Shown piece by piece: positions 30,541 through 42,750 of a stretch of DNA of 64,000 nt (the first letter of the stretch is position 1; every line of letters starts with the position of its first letter). Position numbers and translations under genes: made by a program. Source of the stretch: Prorocentrum cordatum. Taxonomy: Eukaryota > Sar > Dinophyceae > Prorocentrales > Prorocentraceae. The stretch lies in contig CAUYUJ010021170.1 in NCBI GenBank assembly GCA_963575745.1, positions 848,801 through 912,800 of the forward strand, in the 5' to 3' direction. The notes under the pieces were generated by a model. That model did not search any database, was not told where the DNA came from, and saw only the letters and a program-made list of their open reading frames with translations.

Positions 30541-33500
30541 AGATTGGGACGAGTCGTAAAACAAGAAAAACTGAACTTTCGCAGAGGGTGCTGATACACC
30601 TGGGGAGGGTTGATTCGAATTTCTATTAACGGAAATGCAACGCGGTTCTATACGTGCGGTGCTTCCTGTACGAGGCGGCGACGGGGCGGCGACGGCGACA
30701 ACACAGTCGCCAGACGGACGGTCAGGCTCAGACGACGAGCGGCGACGTGGAGGCGAAGACCACAGGATAGCCGCCAGAGCAACGCACAAGCCCAGACGAC
30801 GGGCGGCGACTAGGCGGCAACGGGGCGGCGACGGCGACAACATGGCCGCCGGACCAACACACAGGCCCAGTCCTTCGATCACACGTCAGAACCCGTAAAT
30901 GTAAGCACTGTTCGGGGAATAGGTCTGTTTTCAGGAAGCCGACGGACCGTTGGGCGGCGCGGCTGCAAAGCAGGCGCGACGGTGTTCACACGCCCCGCCT
31001 GCCCGCGCCGGGCTGCCCCTCTCGGGCCAGAGCCTCGGCGGGGCTGCACTGGCACGCCGTGCGTGGCGTATGCAAGCTGTCGGCCTGGTGCTGGCCACCG
31101 CAGGGGTGAAAGGCAATAGCACCTTCCCTCTATCACTATCTCTGGTCTGCCTTGCGCTCCCCGTCCACGTCTTTCACTCCTCCAGACATCGGCGCGACGA
31201 TGGGTAAGGAGGGGGAGCAGGAGGCACAGGAGGAGGATGACGGTGGGGCTGGTTGTGTCCTGGCGATGCGCGGCATGACGGCATCCCCGATAAACACCCG
31301 TTGCAGGCATCGAGCCTTCTGTCCCTGCTGCTGCCCATGTCGCCTATATGCATATCACCCCTGCTCGCCTGATTGCCGACGTCACCTCCATGCTAATACT
31401 CCTCGCACTTTGCTTTCCCGTCGACAACTCTGGACCGTTGTGTGCGTGTGGTCACCTTGGTGTTCAAAATGTTGCTTGGCGCCCTGCACAAGCCATCAAA
31501 ACCGCTAGCCTGATACGTGCAATCTGCGTCGACTTCACGCTTCCATGATCATCAATACCTTCCACTTTCCCATGGCACTCCTCCAGGATGAAGCTCTCAG
31601 AAAGCCTGGCCGACCCTTGGTCCAGTGCAATCAGCTGTCCGAGCACGAACTTCTGCACAGAGTCGTTACCATGGTCCAGGGCCCGAGACAAGAACACCTC
31701 GACGGGTGCGGGCTGCAAGCACGGGGATTATAAGCCGTGGTCGCTCTTCTCGAAACCCATAACGCAATTTCCTGTTGGCGCAAGCGTCTTGCTCGTCCGT
31801 GGGTACTATTTAGCGGATGGCCGATGATGTTTTGCCTGCTGTGGCGCTCAGACATTGTTCATCGGAATGCTTCTATTGGCATGGAGCGTTTGGTGAGGCT
31901 GAGGACAAACAGACATTCGAAACCAATCGATCGTGACTCCGCAACGGAAACTGAACAGCGGGGTGGTGAGTATTCACTAAGATGTAGGTCGGCTGCCTCG
32001 GGCGATCCATCGCAGAGAGCTTTTGCGAATAGGACCAGGAGCTACATTACAAGGTGCGTGCTACATGCAGGCGTACAAGACTGGATCGGGTTGGGATGTC
32101 CTGTGTGCGCAAAACGTACGCACGCAACTACGTGTCTGCGTGTGTGATGGGCAGAGTTTACCTACGAGCGTCGCAACCGTGTGTAGATTAGTAGGCTGAG
32201 GCGTGCGTGTTTGTAGCATGTGCTCTCATTTGACGAGATCAGAATGGGGGAATGGGGGGATGGGGGGGGGGGCGAGCGTCCATTCATTCTACCTGGTTGC
32301 GTGGCTGAAGTCTGATTCCGCTGCACGGGTTCTGGGTGTTGTTATTGTTGTTGCATTGCATTACCATGTGGTTGTTGTAATCCCCCCCCGCGATCCACCC
32401 GCGAGCAACCCGACCACCCAGTCGGCGACCCACCCGCCCGCGCCCTCAGTCTTAACCTCGCATGCGGGGTGCTACGTATGTGATTCGTGTGCGTGTATGT
32501 TGCGTATCGTTGTGGGCGTGCTGGCTGCTCTGATCTACGTGTATCCTCTGTGCGCTCGTTACCGATGCCAGATGCATGCGTCCCATACGCTCATCAATTA
32601 TGCCAGTCAGTGAATGCACCATGTGTGGCGCGTGCACGTGTGATTGCGCATGCTCGTCATGGTTGGTATGCCTCCAGCGCATCCATAGTATCTATGCGCG
32701 TTCTCAGGTTATGTGCGTAGGTCCCTTCTGCCTGGTGCGCACGAATGCTAAATGCTATGTGTGACCGTCCTGTTGTACGCATGTTACTTACGACCCAACT
32801 CTACTTGCGTGTGTTCGTGGTGCCGGCCATATCCCGTGTATGCAGGCTGCACGCGTCAAACATTCAGAGGAAGCCTGACCTTCATGCATCTTACTTACGC
32901 TTACACATTAAAGCGTTAGCCAAGTCTGGCCAGCATGAGATCTGATCGCGTCTGTTTTGGATCCATTCGATTGCACGTTCACCTGTGTGTCGTACATGCT
33001 GGTTGGTATTCGTGTACGGTCTGCGTGTCGTTGTGTTATACATCGGAGATGTACGTAAACAGCTATGTAGATTTGTGGTAAGTACACCTGTGCTCCGAGT
33101 GTAACATGCTGTATACTCGATGTGCGTGTGTATGTGTGATGTGTTGCTCTTGATGTTCGCTCGTGGTAGTTATGTACGCATGATCGATGCGTTTTCACTT
33201 TGGGTATGTCATCGGACTAATCGCCATCTGCCAGGGATGCGAGAGGGGGCGCTACGGAGCCGTGGCATGCGGGCTCGGTTCTGCCGTCATCTGCCGATGA
33301 CGCACGGCGGCATACTAGGGATCATGGGGAACTATCGGGACCTGGCGGCCGCGGCATGCGGAGCGGGCGGACGTGTCCAGATCTTGTTTTTTCACGGGCT
33401 AACAACCCCAATATGCTCGTCATGTGTGGCACAACCCGTCCGGCGAGGGAGAGCAATCGAGCCTCTCAGGTGCATCCTTCTCAACTGCAGCCTCACGAAT

Positions 33501-34735
33501 CTCACAATGCAAGGTTGGCGGGATACCTTCGCGAGCGCGAACATAAAGCCCCGCCTGAAAAAATTGCCTCTAGATGACATGCCATGCCGCCGGCACCTAT
33601 AGCGCCGTAGCCGCTGAATCGTCTGGGGCAACTGCTGGCGACCTGGTGATCCTCAACAATCTGCATGCAGAGACATGTCAGCTCCTCACTCATGCCTGCT
33701 GGTGAAAGTATTGGCAAGTGTGAACACGCCCAAGAGACAGAACAAAAGAACGCGTTCGCTCACAGCCATCAAGTCTGCCCGCCATCAACGTGGTTGGGCC
33801 TTTTCTGAGTTCACCCAGGTCCATATCACTGCCCCTCCCTAGCCGCATGCTCCAACCACTGTCCTATCTCAGCCCCCATTCCGCTTTGGACCAGAGACCG
33901 CCCCGAACGACTCCGTCTGCCCCCGCTCCTGAAACAGCCGACGTTCGCATGCCCACGCAGGGGAAGTTATAGACGAGGGACAGAGCCCAAGCATCCTGCA
34001 CGATCTGCGAACGCCTCCCCCACCAGATGTGCCCAGAACACCGCGGAGCCGAGGCAGCTGCGCGGTGCTCCCTTCATGCTCGCCCTGTTCCGCACAATTC
34101 GTGTAGGTCGTGGGTGCACTGTGCAATCATGATGAGAAAACACTTATGCCCTCTGCAACGTCGTGAAGACGCCGAGAAGACGCAGTGGACAAGCAATGTG
34201 ATATTTTCGGTGCTCGGCAAGACCTGCGCAACAAAGAAACCGACGTCCGTTCCCCCAACACACGCGAGCGCACCTACGGAGAAAGGCTGACGCTCCCGCC
34301 TCGAACCACTGCGGCCCTGGAAGAGCTGGAGGCAGCTGGGCCGGGTCCGAAAAACACGACTGGTTCAGCGACCGGAAGAACTGCATGAGCCGGCCGACCA
34401 GCGCCTGCAGTGGCTGTCATTCATGACAGCTCGCAGTACGGAGGAGGAGGCGAAGTAGCACCAGAATGGACAAATGAGGGAAACTGGCCATACGTTCTGC
34501 TACCTGCTTTAGCGACGCGAACATGCGCAGGCATGGACGGATAGAGAACTCGTTGGGTACGGAATCCAAGGTCTAGTAGACATCGTGAGATTGTCTCCAA
34601 GCACGCCTTATGGGGTTTGGCGCGCGCTCTCATGGAGTGACGGGCCAGGAACCTGTACGAGTGATAACTTCGCAGCTGGCCTCTAGCACAACGACATGAT
34701 CAAGACATCCTTAGCAAAGTGCGCCACAAGCGGGC
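30541..34735. other. Long stretch without a recognised gene
   Basis: GGCGACGGGGCGGCGACGGC units occur at about 30670-30840 and a G-run at about 32263-32271. TG-rich sequence (GTGTGCGTGTATG) fills much of 32.1-33.2 kb. Short open frames exist on both strands but none shows a domain or convincing codon bias. Confidence 0.4.
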
Positions 34736-34739
34736 AGAT

Positions 34740-35090
34740 CAGCTACCACAGACCCCTCCTGCTCCTCCTCCTCTTCGTCCTCCTGTAAACCTCACGGTCC
34801 CTTCTCCACATACTCCAGTTCTCTCCTACTTCTCTATCTTCTCCTCCTTCTCCTCCTCATTCGCCTCATCCCTCTCACCATCCTTCTCTTGCACCCTCCG
34901 CCTCCCTCTTCCCTCCCCCCTCCTGCCCTCCACTCCCCCTTCTCGTCCTGCATCCTCCACTCCTCCCCCCGGAGGAGGATCGCGAGGAGGGGGAGGAGGA
35001 GGAGGAGGAGGGAGGAGGAGGGGGAGGAGGGAGGAGGAGGAGGAGGAGGAGGGGGAGGGGGAGGAGGAGGTGACGGACGGACGGACGGAC
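34740..35090. repeat. Pyrimidine tract followed by purine tract (CTC then GGA)
   Basis: From about 34750 to 34970 the plus strand is almost all C/T (CTCCTC words). From about 34972 to 35073 it switches to GGAGGA units, followed by four GGAC units. The abrupt strand switch makes a large inverted, hairpin-capable structure. Confidence 0.85.
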
Positions 35091-35575
35091 GCCGATCCCG
35101 CTGCACGTGCGCGCGGACACTGGCAGCGCCTCCTGAGGTCGGCGGCGGGGCCGGGGCCCCTTCACACGCTGTCAGTCCAGCGGCGCCGTGGGCCACGCGG
35201 GCGTCGCCTGGCGCTGTTCTGGGTGGTATCCGGGTCCCGATGCAAGGATCTGCATGACCATGTCCCAGAACTACCGCTCATGACATGTTGAGACCATGCA
35301 GCTTTCTCTTTCGCAGTGTAAATCAAACCAAGTTCCATGACCAAATGATGTGTAATGTTGTTATGTTTTCTGGGTTGTTCGACGTACCCTATTCACCCAA
35401 GTTTCCAAATTGGGAGTGCCATCTTGAGCGTTGCTAGTGCTGCCCGTCGCAAGTCCTCCACCGTCACGAGCTCATGGTAATTGTTTTCGTGGTGATCCAA
35501 GAATCATGCGTAGCATCCGTCTTTGAGCTGTACACAATTTCTGCTCCAAAGAAACAGTCATTGTCCATGATGCAG
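35091..35575. other. Intergenic, no recognised gene
   Basis: A GC-rich then AT-richer single-copy-looking segment between two purine/pyrimidine tracts. No domain was seen. Confidence 0.4.
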
Positions 35576-36560
35576 AGGAAGAGGTGAGGAAGAGGAAGAG
35601 GAGGAGAAGGTGAGAAAGAGCGAGAGGATGCACAGAAACAGAGGAGGAGGAGGTGAGGAAGAGGAAGTAGGAGGAGGGGGAGGAGGAGGAGTGGGAGGGG
35701 GAGCAGGAGGAGGAGGAGGAGGAGGGGGAGGAGGAGGAGGGATAATAAGAAGGAGGAGGAGGAGGAGGAAAGCGGAGGACCCCGTCGCGCTCAGGCCTCC
35801 CAGCCCGCCTTCAGCAGGTGGCTGCTGTACTCCTCGATGGAGCCGAAGAGCTCCCAGAAGCAGCGCCTCTCCGCTCCAGTTGCCGTGAGGCAACAACGAA
35901 CCATTCACTCATGGTCCGACAAAAGGTCCAGCCTCCTCCCCCCCCCTGCCTCACTCACCCACTGACTCACTCACGGCGGTCGATCGAGTCGTGCAACCAC
36001 CTCTCCTGCCCCCGCTCCACGGCTTAACCCGGGCGGGGCGGGGGGGCTCATCAGGGAGAATGTGAACAAAAACTGCCAAAATAATGTACGTAGCACCCCG
36101 CAATTGCGGATAAGAGTGAGGGGGCGGGCGCGGGCGACGCGGGCGTCGTCGAGCCGGCGGACTTCGTGGCCCCCACCTTCCTTGTCGATGGCGCTCTCCT
36201 CCACCTCCTCCTCCTCCTTCTCCTCCTCTTCCTCCTCCTTCTCCTCCTCCTCTTCCTCGTCCTCATCGTCATCGTCATCCTCCTCCTCCACCTCGTCCTC
36301 CTCCTCTTCCTCTTCTTCCTCGTCCTCCCTCTCCCCCCCTTTTTTCATCATGGTCCTCCCATTGTCGTCCTCCCCCTCATCGGCCTCCATCATCGTCCTC
36401 CCATTGTCGTCCATCATCATCATCCTCCCCATCCTCCCCCTCCTCGTCCTCCTCCTCCCCCTCCTCCCCCTCCTCCCCCTCGTCCTCCTGCTCCTCCTCC
36501 TTTTCTTTCTCCACGTTCTCCTTACATCCTCTCGTCTTCCACGTTTTCCTCGTCCCCTGT
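35576..36560. repeat. GGA tract (35576-35775) and CTC tract (36190-36540)
   Basis: Another purine-rich tract is followed, 400 bases later, by a pyrimidine-rich tract. These create glycine-, glutamate- and serine-rich spurious frames. Nothing recognisable lies between them. Confidence 0.8.
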
Positions 36561-36774
36561 TTACTCATCCTGCCTCCCCCTCCTTTCCCAAGATAACTGC
36601 AACGCAACCCTTTTTTCCACTTTATGCTCCCCGCCTTCTCTGATCAAGGCAACTCGCCAGGGCAAAGTTGCTGGACGGGCTGGCGTGGATGTGCGGGGCG
36701 TGAAGAGGTCCTTGCGGGCTCAGACGGCATGCAAGAATCCGCCGCCGCGCTTGTGCGGCATTGGTTTGTTCAGT

Positions 36775-37210
36775 GAACGTGGTTTAGGTCGCGGGTGGGT
36801 CGCGGGCTCTCCACCTCCACCTGGAAGGAATGCAAAAGCAGCCCGCCGCAAGCGCCAAAAAAATGGTTCGTACACGGAACGAGGTTTGGGTCGCGGGTGG
36901 GCCGCGGGTTCTCCACAGGGAACGAATGCAAAGGATGCCCGCCGCAGGCGCCGAAAATGTGGTTTGTACCCTGAACGTGGTCGCGGGTGGGCCGCGGGCT
37001 CTCCACCTGAAACGAATGCAAAATATGCCCGCCGCAGGCGCCGAAAAATGTGGTTTGTACCCTGAACGTGGTTTGGGTCGCGGGTTGGTCGCGAGTTGGT
37101 CACGGGATGTGTCGCGGGCTCTCCACTTGGAAGGAATGCAAAAAAGCCCGCCGCAGGCGCCGAAAATTGTGGTTTGTACCTTGAACGTGGTTTGGGTCGA
37201 AGGTGGGTCG
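36775..37210. repeat. Tandem repeat, about 91-119-bp units (four copies plus partial)
   Basis: GAACGTGGTTTGGGTCGCGG starts at 36775, 36877, 36973, 37064 and 37183. Each unit also carries GGGCTCTCCACCTG, GAATGCAAAA and CCGCCGCAGGCGCCGAAAA. The fifth copy dissolves into the GGGTCGCGG array. Confidence 0.9.
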
Positions 37211-37472
37211 CGGGTGGGTCGCGCGGTAAGTCGCGGGTGGGTCGCGGGTGGGTCGCGGGTGGGTCGCGGGTGGGTCGCGGGTGGGTCGCGGGGTGGGCCG
37301 CGGGGGGGGTCGCGGGGTGGGTCGCGGGTTGGGTCGCGGGGTGGGTCGCGGGGTGGGTCGCGGGGTGGGTCGCGGGGTGGGTCGCGGGTGGGTCGCGGGT
37401 GGGTCGCGGGTGGGTCGCGGGGTGGGTCGCGGGGTGGGTCGCGGGTGGGTCGCGGGGCGGGTTGCGGGTGGG
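37207..37472. repeat. GGGTCGCGGGTG minisatellite
   Basis: About 24 units of GGTGGGTCGCG, 10-12 bp, evidently amplified from the leading part of the preceding tandem unit. A short AACAACAACAACAA run follows at about 37482-37512. Repeated GGG runs give strong G-quadruplex potential. Confidence 0.95.
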
Positions 37473-38119
37473 ACGACGACAACAAACAACAACAACAACA
37501 AACAACAACAACAAGAATCCTCACCGCGGAATTCCACATCAGCCACGCACCCAGGGACAATGAATGACCGTTCGGCCCCCTCACTCTGACATAGGGGCAC
37601 GGAGGTCGACCACAATGCGGGGCTCGACCCCAGCAGGAAAGGAAGAGACAAGAAGAGAGGATACATATATAACAACGACCGAGAAAGGGGAGGGGGAGGT
37701 GGAGGTACGCGGCAAAGCGCAGCTGAATGTGAGGCTGCGTTCAAGTGACAAGAGAGATGCAGGCGGACATGGCAGCGCGCGGCAATGATCAAGGCGCGTA
37801 TAGGACAAGACAGAAAGGTATGAAAGGGGAAAAGGAATGGTACTGGTGATGTGATGCCTCTAGTGCCTAGATGCGGTTGCGGCCGGCTGCCCTAGCCCTT
37901 GCCAGGATGGCCGACAGCAAGGGAAGGCCCAGCGGCGTCTCCCTCTGCCCATAGGAATCCCCACCAGGCGTCCCAGAGGCCGACGGCGGGAGCCCTTGCC
38001 TGCAAGCAGGCGTAGGGTTCCCAGCAAGTCGGTCTCTGGGCCGCCTGTGGGGCTTCCACCAGGCGTGAAGGAAGTTCGGGCCCTCCCCTCGCGGTGGCAC
38101 CTTGTGCACTGGTGGCGGA

Positions 38120-38840
38120 GGCGGGGTAAGGAACAACGAGGACCATGGCGCGCGGTGAAGGAAGGTGCATCGGTGCACGCAATCTGCTTGTCGAGCCGCG
38201 GCGGCATGGCCAACGCCATACCTCCGATGGCTTAATGCACCCCGCCCCGCCGATGTGATCCCATCCAACCAACCCGACCACAAGAGGGGAAAGGTGAAGG
38301 TTATCAGGAAGGCTGAGGTGGAAGGGGGCAGCAACGTGCGATGAGGCGGCTGCAAAACGGCGCGTGGTGAGATAGGGGAGGGGGCACACCGGTAGCGGTG
38401 GTGCACTGCGCACAGGTGGCGAAGGTGGGGTAAGGAACAACGAAGACCATGGCGCGTGGTGAAGGAGGAAATGGTGTAGACGTGCACGCAATATGTTTTT
38501 TTTCGAGCCGCGGCAGCATGGCCAACACCATGCCTCCGACGGCTCAGTGCCTCCCATCCCGCCTATTTGATCCCGTCCGCGCAACCCGACCACAAGAGGG
38601 GGGAAGTGAAGGTTACCAGGACAGAAAAAAAGGCTGAGGTGGAAGGAGGTAGCAGCGTGCGAGGAGGCGGCTGCAAAACGGCGCGTGGTGAGGTAGGGGA
38701 GGGGGCACAGCGATGCGCGCAGTTTGTTTGTCGAGCCTCGGCAGCTTGGCCAACGCCATGCCGCTGGCGGCATACATGTAGTGCTTCCCTTCCCGCCCAT
38801 GGATGGTGAAATCCCCGCCCATCCCGACCGCCAGAGAGGG
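38120..38840. repeat. Tandem repeat, about 230-310-bp units (three partial copies)
   Basis: GGGGTAAGGAACAACGA starts two copies at about 38126 and 38429. TCGAGCCGCGGC and GGCCAACGCCAT mark all three copies (38191, 38503, 38731). Each has CCCGACCACAAGAGGGG-like and GCAAAACGGCGCGTGGTGAG words. The third copy is shortened. Confidence 0.85.
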
Positions 38841-39149
38841 GGGGGAAGGTTAGAAGGGCGAGGCAACGAGGACCAGGGAGGTGTTGAAGGTTGGGGGGGG
38901 GGGACGGTGGGTTCAGAACTCGAAATTGATGTAGGCGGCGCAATGGGGGTGGTCGCCGTATCCCAGGCATTGTTGCCAGATGTCCGCGCATTGCCGCAGA
39001 TGCGGAAGATGAGGATCAGGGTGTAATCGGAGATGAAGGGGTGGCACGGTCAGCCGCTGCAAGGTCGGTCCGACCCTGAGGCGCGGCCTCAGCGCGGTGG
39101 CGCCCAAATGGGATGATCCCGGTTCGCTCGGAGAGGGTCAGTGTGAAAG

Positions 39150-40330
39150 CCGTGGGGAGTCAAGGCGCAACTGGGATAGGTCGATTGGAGCGTAAGCCGG
39201 AGGTTGAAAGGGCGTGGCGTTTGGCTGCGACGGCGTCGGGCGCATGGGTACCTCGTTCGGGCGTCCAGGCTTGCGTAGGTGGTGGCGAGGATGGCTATCG
39301 ACTTTGTTTAGGGGCGTACTTTTTTGATGGGCTCGCTGAGGCTTCCAATGAGCTTGGACATGTATTCCTTGGCCAGGGTGATCTCCTTCTGGATGTTGAG
39401 GGTCTGGTTGTAGATGACGTGTTGTCCTACCATCGTGGTGAGGGTGTCGAGCGTCTCCTGGATGTCGTTGCGTTTGGAGCGGTACTCGGTGATGACGTCT
39501 GCTATCAGAGCTTGTTTGGTGCCCCGCATGCAGGTGAAGGCGTTTGGGGGGGTTCTTTTTCACAGGGTGGGCGATCGGGCGCCGCGGTGAGGCGTGCCAG
39601 AACCACTGCTGAGAACACTGGCTGTATCCTGAGCAAACGACCGCCATGGCCCGCGCATTGCGGGGTGGCCACCAGCCGTCGTCTGCCTCGCGTGCTCATT
39701 GCCCCCCTGAGGTTCATTGCCCCCCTGAGGTCCATGATATGTAGCAGTACGGGTCCAACGGGACGTAGAAGTTGAATGTGTCGCTTTCCAGGCCCCAGGT
39801 ATGGCGGTCTCTTGACTGTGTCCATCTGTAGTGGGTGGCGCCCATGACGGCGTGAGCCAGTAGTCTGCACACGTCTGCGGTGTGGGTCCTGTCGCTGCGT
39901 CGTTCCCCGTGGCTGTGTTTGCTCTGTCCACTTGGGTCGTGGTTTTGTCCTGTGTCGTGGTTGCATCCTCCGCGGTTGGGTCGCTCGTCCGTCGTGCTTC
40001 TGGCACCTGTATTGTGAGTAATGCAGTCGGTCTCTTTGCTGTATGTTCATGCAGTGGTCGAGACGAATGAGGCCCACCCCATCAATGCCAACCATGTTGG
40101 TCATATCTGGTCGTAGCCAACAGCTTGCTGCCCTGCCCCCGTCTTTGATGGTGGCGGGGGGCTCCATGATCATTGGGGCCCTCGCGTGGATTCGTCTGTC
40201 TGCCAGCGGCGTCGTAGTCCGCAGTAGTTTGTTGTCTGCGTGTATTTGTTCGAGCTGCTTGGGGGACAAGCGCTGTTGTCTCCAAGGCTGTTGTCGGCTC
40301 ATCAGATGTCGGGTTTGGTGCCCGCTTCAT
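39150..40330 (-). pseudogene. LINE 3: C-terminal region downstream of zinc fingers
   Basis: This continues the LINE 3 polyprotein beyond its zinc fingers. Coding-like words appear in shifting frames: QQRLSPKQLEQIHADNKLLR, MTNMVGIDGVGLIRLDHCMN, TWGLESDTFNFYVPLDPYC, and a helical stretch LIADVITEYRSKRNDI through LAKEYMSKLIGSLSEPIKK at about 39310-39520. I recognise no domain. The helical stretch could be a separate small protein or the true C-terminus. Confidence 0.5.
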
Positions 40331-40575
40331 GTCCCGCTCGAAGGGTCTGCTCTAATGGCGGCCGTGCGACGGCGTAGTTTGGTCTCTCCAAAAATGCACG
40401 GTCTCCGATTTCGTGGGGTCGCTCTTGATACCGTTGCGGGTGATGTCGATGGAGAGTACTGGTATGGCGTTGTCGTCATGGTTGAGGCGTTATATCCCCA
40501 TTGCTTCTACGTCCGCTGCAAATGTGTAGTATGACCTGCGTCGTTGTACCTCGTGGTCTTGGTGTTGGCGTCGGT

Positions 40576-41046
40576 TCAGGTCTTGGTTCGTCTGGTGCTG
40601 CGGCGGGTATGGGCACGCCTCCTGTAGCCTCGTAGTATTGGGCGCACGGCGGCGGTATACCAGCCTTGTAGCTGGCTGCGCGTGCGCGCACTGGGGGTAG
40701 TCCAGACACTATGTTCGTCTCGTATGGCTTCTTTGGTTGCCTCCATGGTTGCATCGTCATGCCTGTCGGCGTTGCGTATCCAGGGTGCCGCGCATGGACT
40801 GCATGCTAGGAGGTGCTTGACGAGTCTTCCAAATGTGTAGCACTCGTTGGAGCCTGTCAGGCATCTCGCCCCGTGAGCCCATCTCGTTGGGTGGTCGTTT
40901 GCAGGATGGTACTTTCCCGCGTGTGCGTAGAATGCGTTGATCTCCGTAAAGGTGGCTCCACATTCGTAACACATGATCGTGTGGTCATTGTGGCTGTCGT
41001 CAGTCATGAGTCGCGGGGCCAGTTCGTTGTCCCGGTACGGTTGCAA
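40576..41046 (-). pseudogene. LINE 3: C2H2 zinc-finger region
   Basis: MCYECGATFTEINAFYAH plus AGKYH is a C2H2 finger (C-x2-C-x12-H-x4-H). CLTGSNECYTFGRLVKHLLAC forms a second Cys/His cluster. It follows the reverse transcriptase in transcript order, the same relative position as the finger in LINE 1. Sequence identity between the two LINEs is low, so they belong to different subfamilies. Confidence 0.72.
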
Positions 41047-41486
41047 GTGGTTGTGCCGATGTCGCGCGTTCGAGGCCGGGGTTGTGCCGCATGTAGCGCT
41101 GCGTTGCCGTCTTCACCTGAGCAGTGCAGACCTGGGGCGTTTCACGACTTGCGCTGGGGACAGGGCCGAGGTCTACTGTCGGGTGCAGCTTGCGGTCGTC
41201 GTCGGAGTGTGTCCACATTCATGGTAGACCGTCGCATGTCATCTGTCCCCATGATGAATCTCGGCTGAGGTTGGCGACGACGATTCGCAATCGCATGGTT
41301 GGTGCGTATTGTAGTAGTCTCGGTAAGTATCGTAGACTGAAGACGCGCATTGCAATGGTCGCACCTGGGCGTTTGACATCAGTAAGGACCGTGCCAATGT
41401 GAAAATTGTTGCCGTCGTTGTTGTTGGCCATATGTCCAGCAGCCATCCTGTATCCCTCGAGGCACTCTGTCGCGATGGCATGGAGC

Positions 41487-42750
41487 TTACCCTGATTCAG
41501 CGGGTTCCAGATGTGCGTTGTTTAAGAGGACCGAGTTGGTTAGCGCGTCGTTGAGCAGGGTCTTGTTGTCCATGCTCAACTGTCTTCCCTTGTAGACTTC
41601 TTTGCGTAATGGAGCCATGCTCGTTGTCGCCTTTAGTACTATCCGCTGTATATCTGGGCCTTGTCCTCCGTCGTATAATGCTGTGCCCGGGGATATCTGA
41701 TGGTTGACAAATTCGATGGGCTCGCTGAAGTGCTCGTTGTCTATGTTCGTGGCATTGTCTCTGGCGAGATGCTCCTGCGCTATTCTGCCCTGGTGCCCAT
41801 GCAGGAGTAGCATGATATTGGTCTTTTTGCCGTGTAGTCGCACGCCATGCGCCATGGCCCATTTGACTATGATGTCGGAGAGCGCCCTGACCGTGCCGAC
41901 GATGTCCAGGACAGTGTCATGTCGTACACGGGCGTGCGCGTTCATGTCGTCTACGAAGGGTGCGCCGGTAAGTTGTGCACCTCCATATTCTCCCGCTCTG
42001 GTTTGTCTTCCCTTGGGGGGTATGGCTTCCTGTTGTGCCGCGTCAATGTATACCTCGGAGTTCTTGTCGATAATGCCCTCTGCGATGCGTCGTGTCACTT
42101 TGGCGCGGAAGAACAATGGAACGAGAGGCCTGACGCTGGTGCTCCAGGTCGCGCGCAAGTACGTGACTGCGCAAGTTTGGTGGACCCCTCCGCAGTGGCC
42201 CACATGTCTGCACGCGCGTCCTGTAGTAGTGCGCATAAGTGCTCGTCGTCAACGTTGCGGTCGAATATGGGCGTTCCTTCCATGGCAATCTGTAGCGCGG
42301 GGAGATATGGTTCGGGAGTGTTGATATCGCGCAGCAGGTCGTTGAGCTCGCCGGGTGCATGTGGGAGCTGGTGGGCAACATGGAGTACCACTCGGTAGAT
42401 GGCACCCTTGAGGCCCAAGATAAGTATCATCGCTGATTCAGATCTTTCTCTAAGGTAGCCCATGACTCCCAAGGTCGCATGCGTGACGCAGTCGGTCGAC
42501 GGGCGCGGTCGCGTTCCGCATTGTGCGTCTCGTAGTAGTCGAGCCGCGATTTACTTGAGTCTGTTGCGTAGGAAACAATGGCTGTGCTTAGCTGTGATGT
42601 TGTTGAGTCGAATCATTCGCCCCGCTTGTAGGTCAGGTTTAATTGCGCTGGGCATGGAGAACGACGTTTGCCATACTCCTCTGTGAGATAGTGGTTCCGC
42701 GGTCGCCAGTTGCGCTAATACTAGCAGTGGGTGGTAGATACTGGTCATCT
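41487..42750 (-). pseudogene. LINE 3: reverse transcriptase, degenerate
   Basis: Collinear RT motifs are spread over three frames: AGRMIRLNNITAKHSHCFLR (fingers), AARLLRDAQCGTRPR and STDCVTHATLGVMGYLRER, then MILILGLKGAIYRVVLHVAH in the motif A position. The catalytic motif C is LTGAPFVDDMNAHARV, followed by HGKKTNIMLLLHGHQGR. The motif A aspartate, expected in the L-D-L-x-x-A-F pattern, reads as glycine, and motif C is FVDD. With several frameshifts this RT should be inactive. Confidence 0.8.

Noticed and set aside
33120-33602. A 160-codon plus-strand frame in the unrecognised 30.5-34.7 kb stretch
   Set aside because: No domain, repeat relationship or supporting start context, and antisense frames are similarly open.
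39113-39775. A 220-codon plus-strand frame
   Set aside because: It lies antisense to the degenerate LINE 3 C-terminus, which has coding-like words on the minus strand. The plus-strand translation has no recognisable domain.
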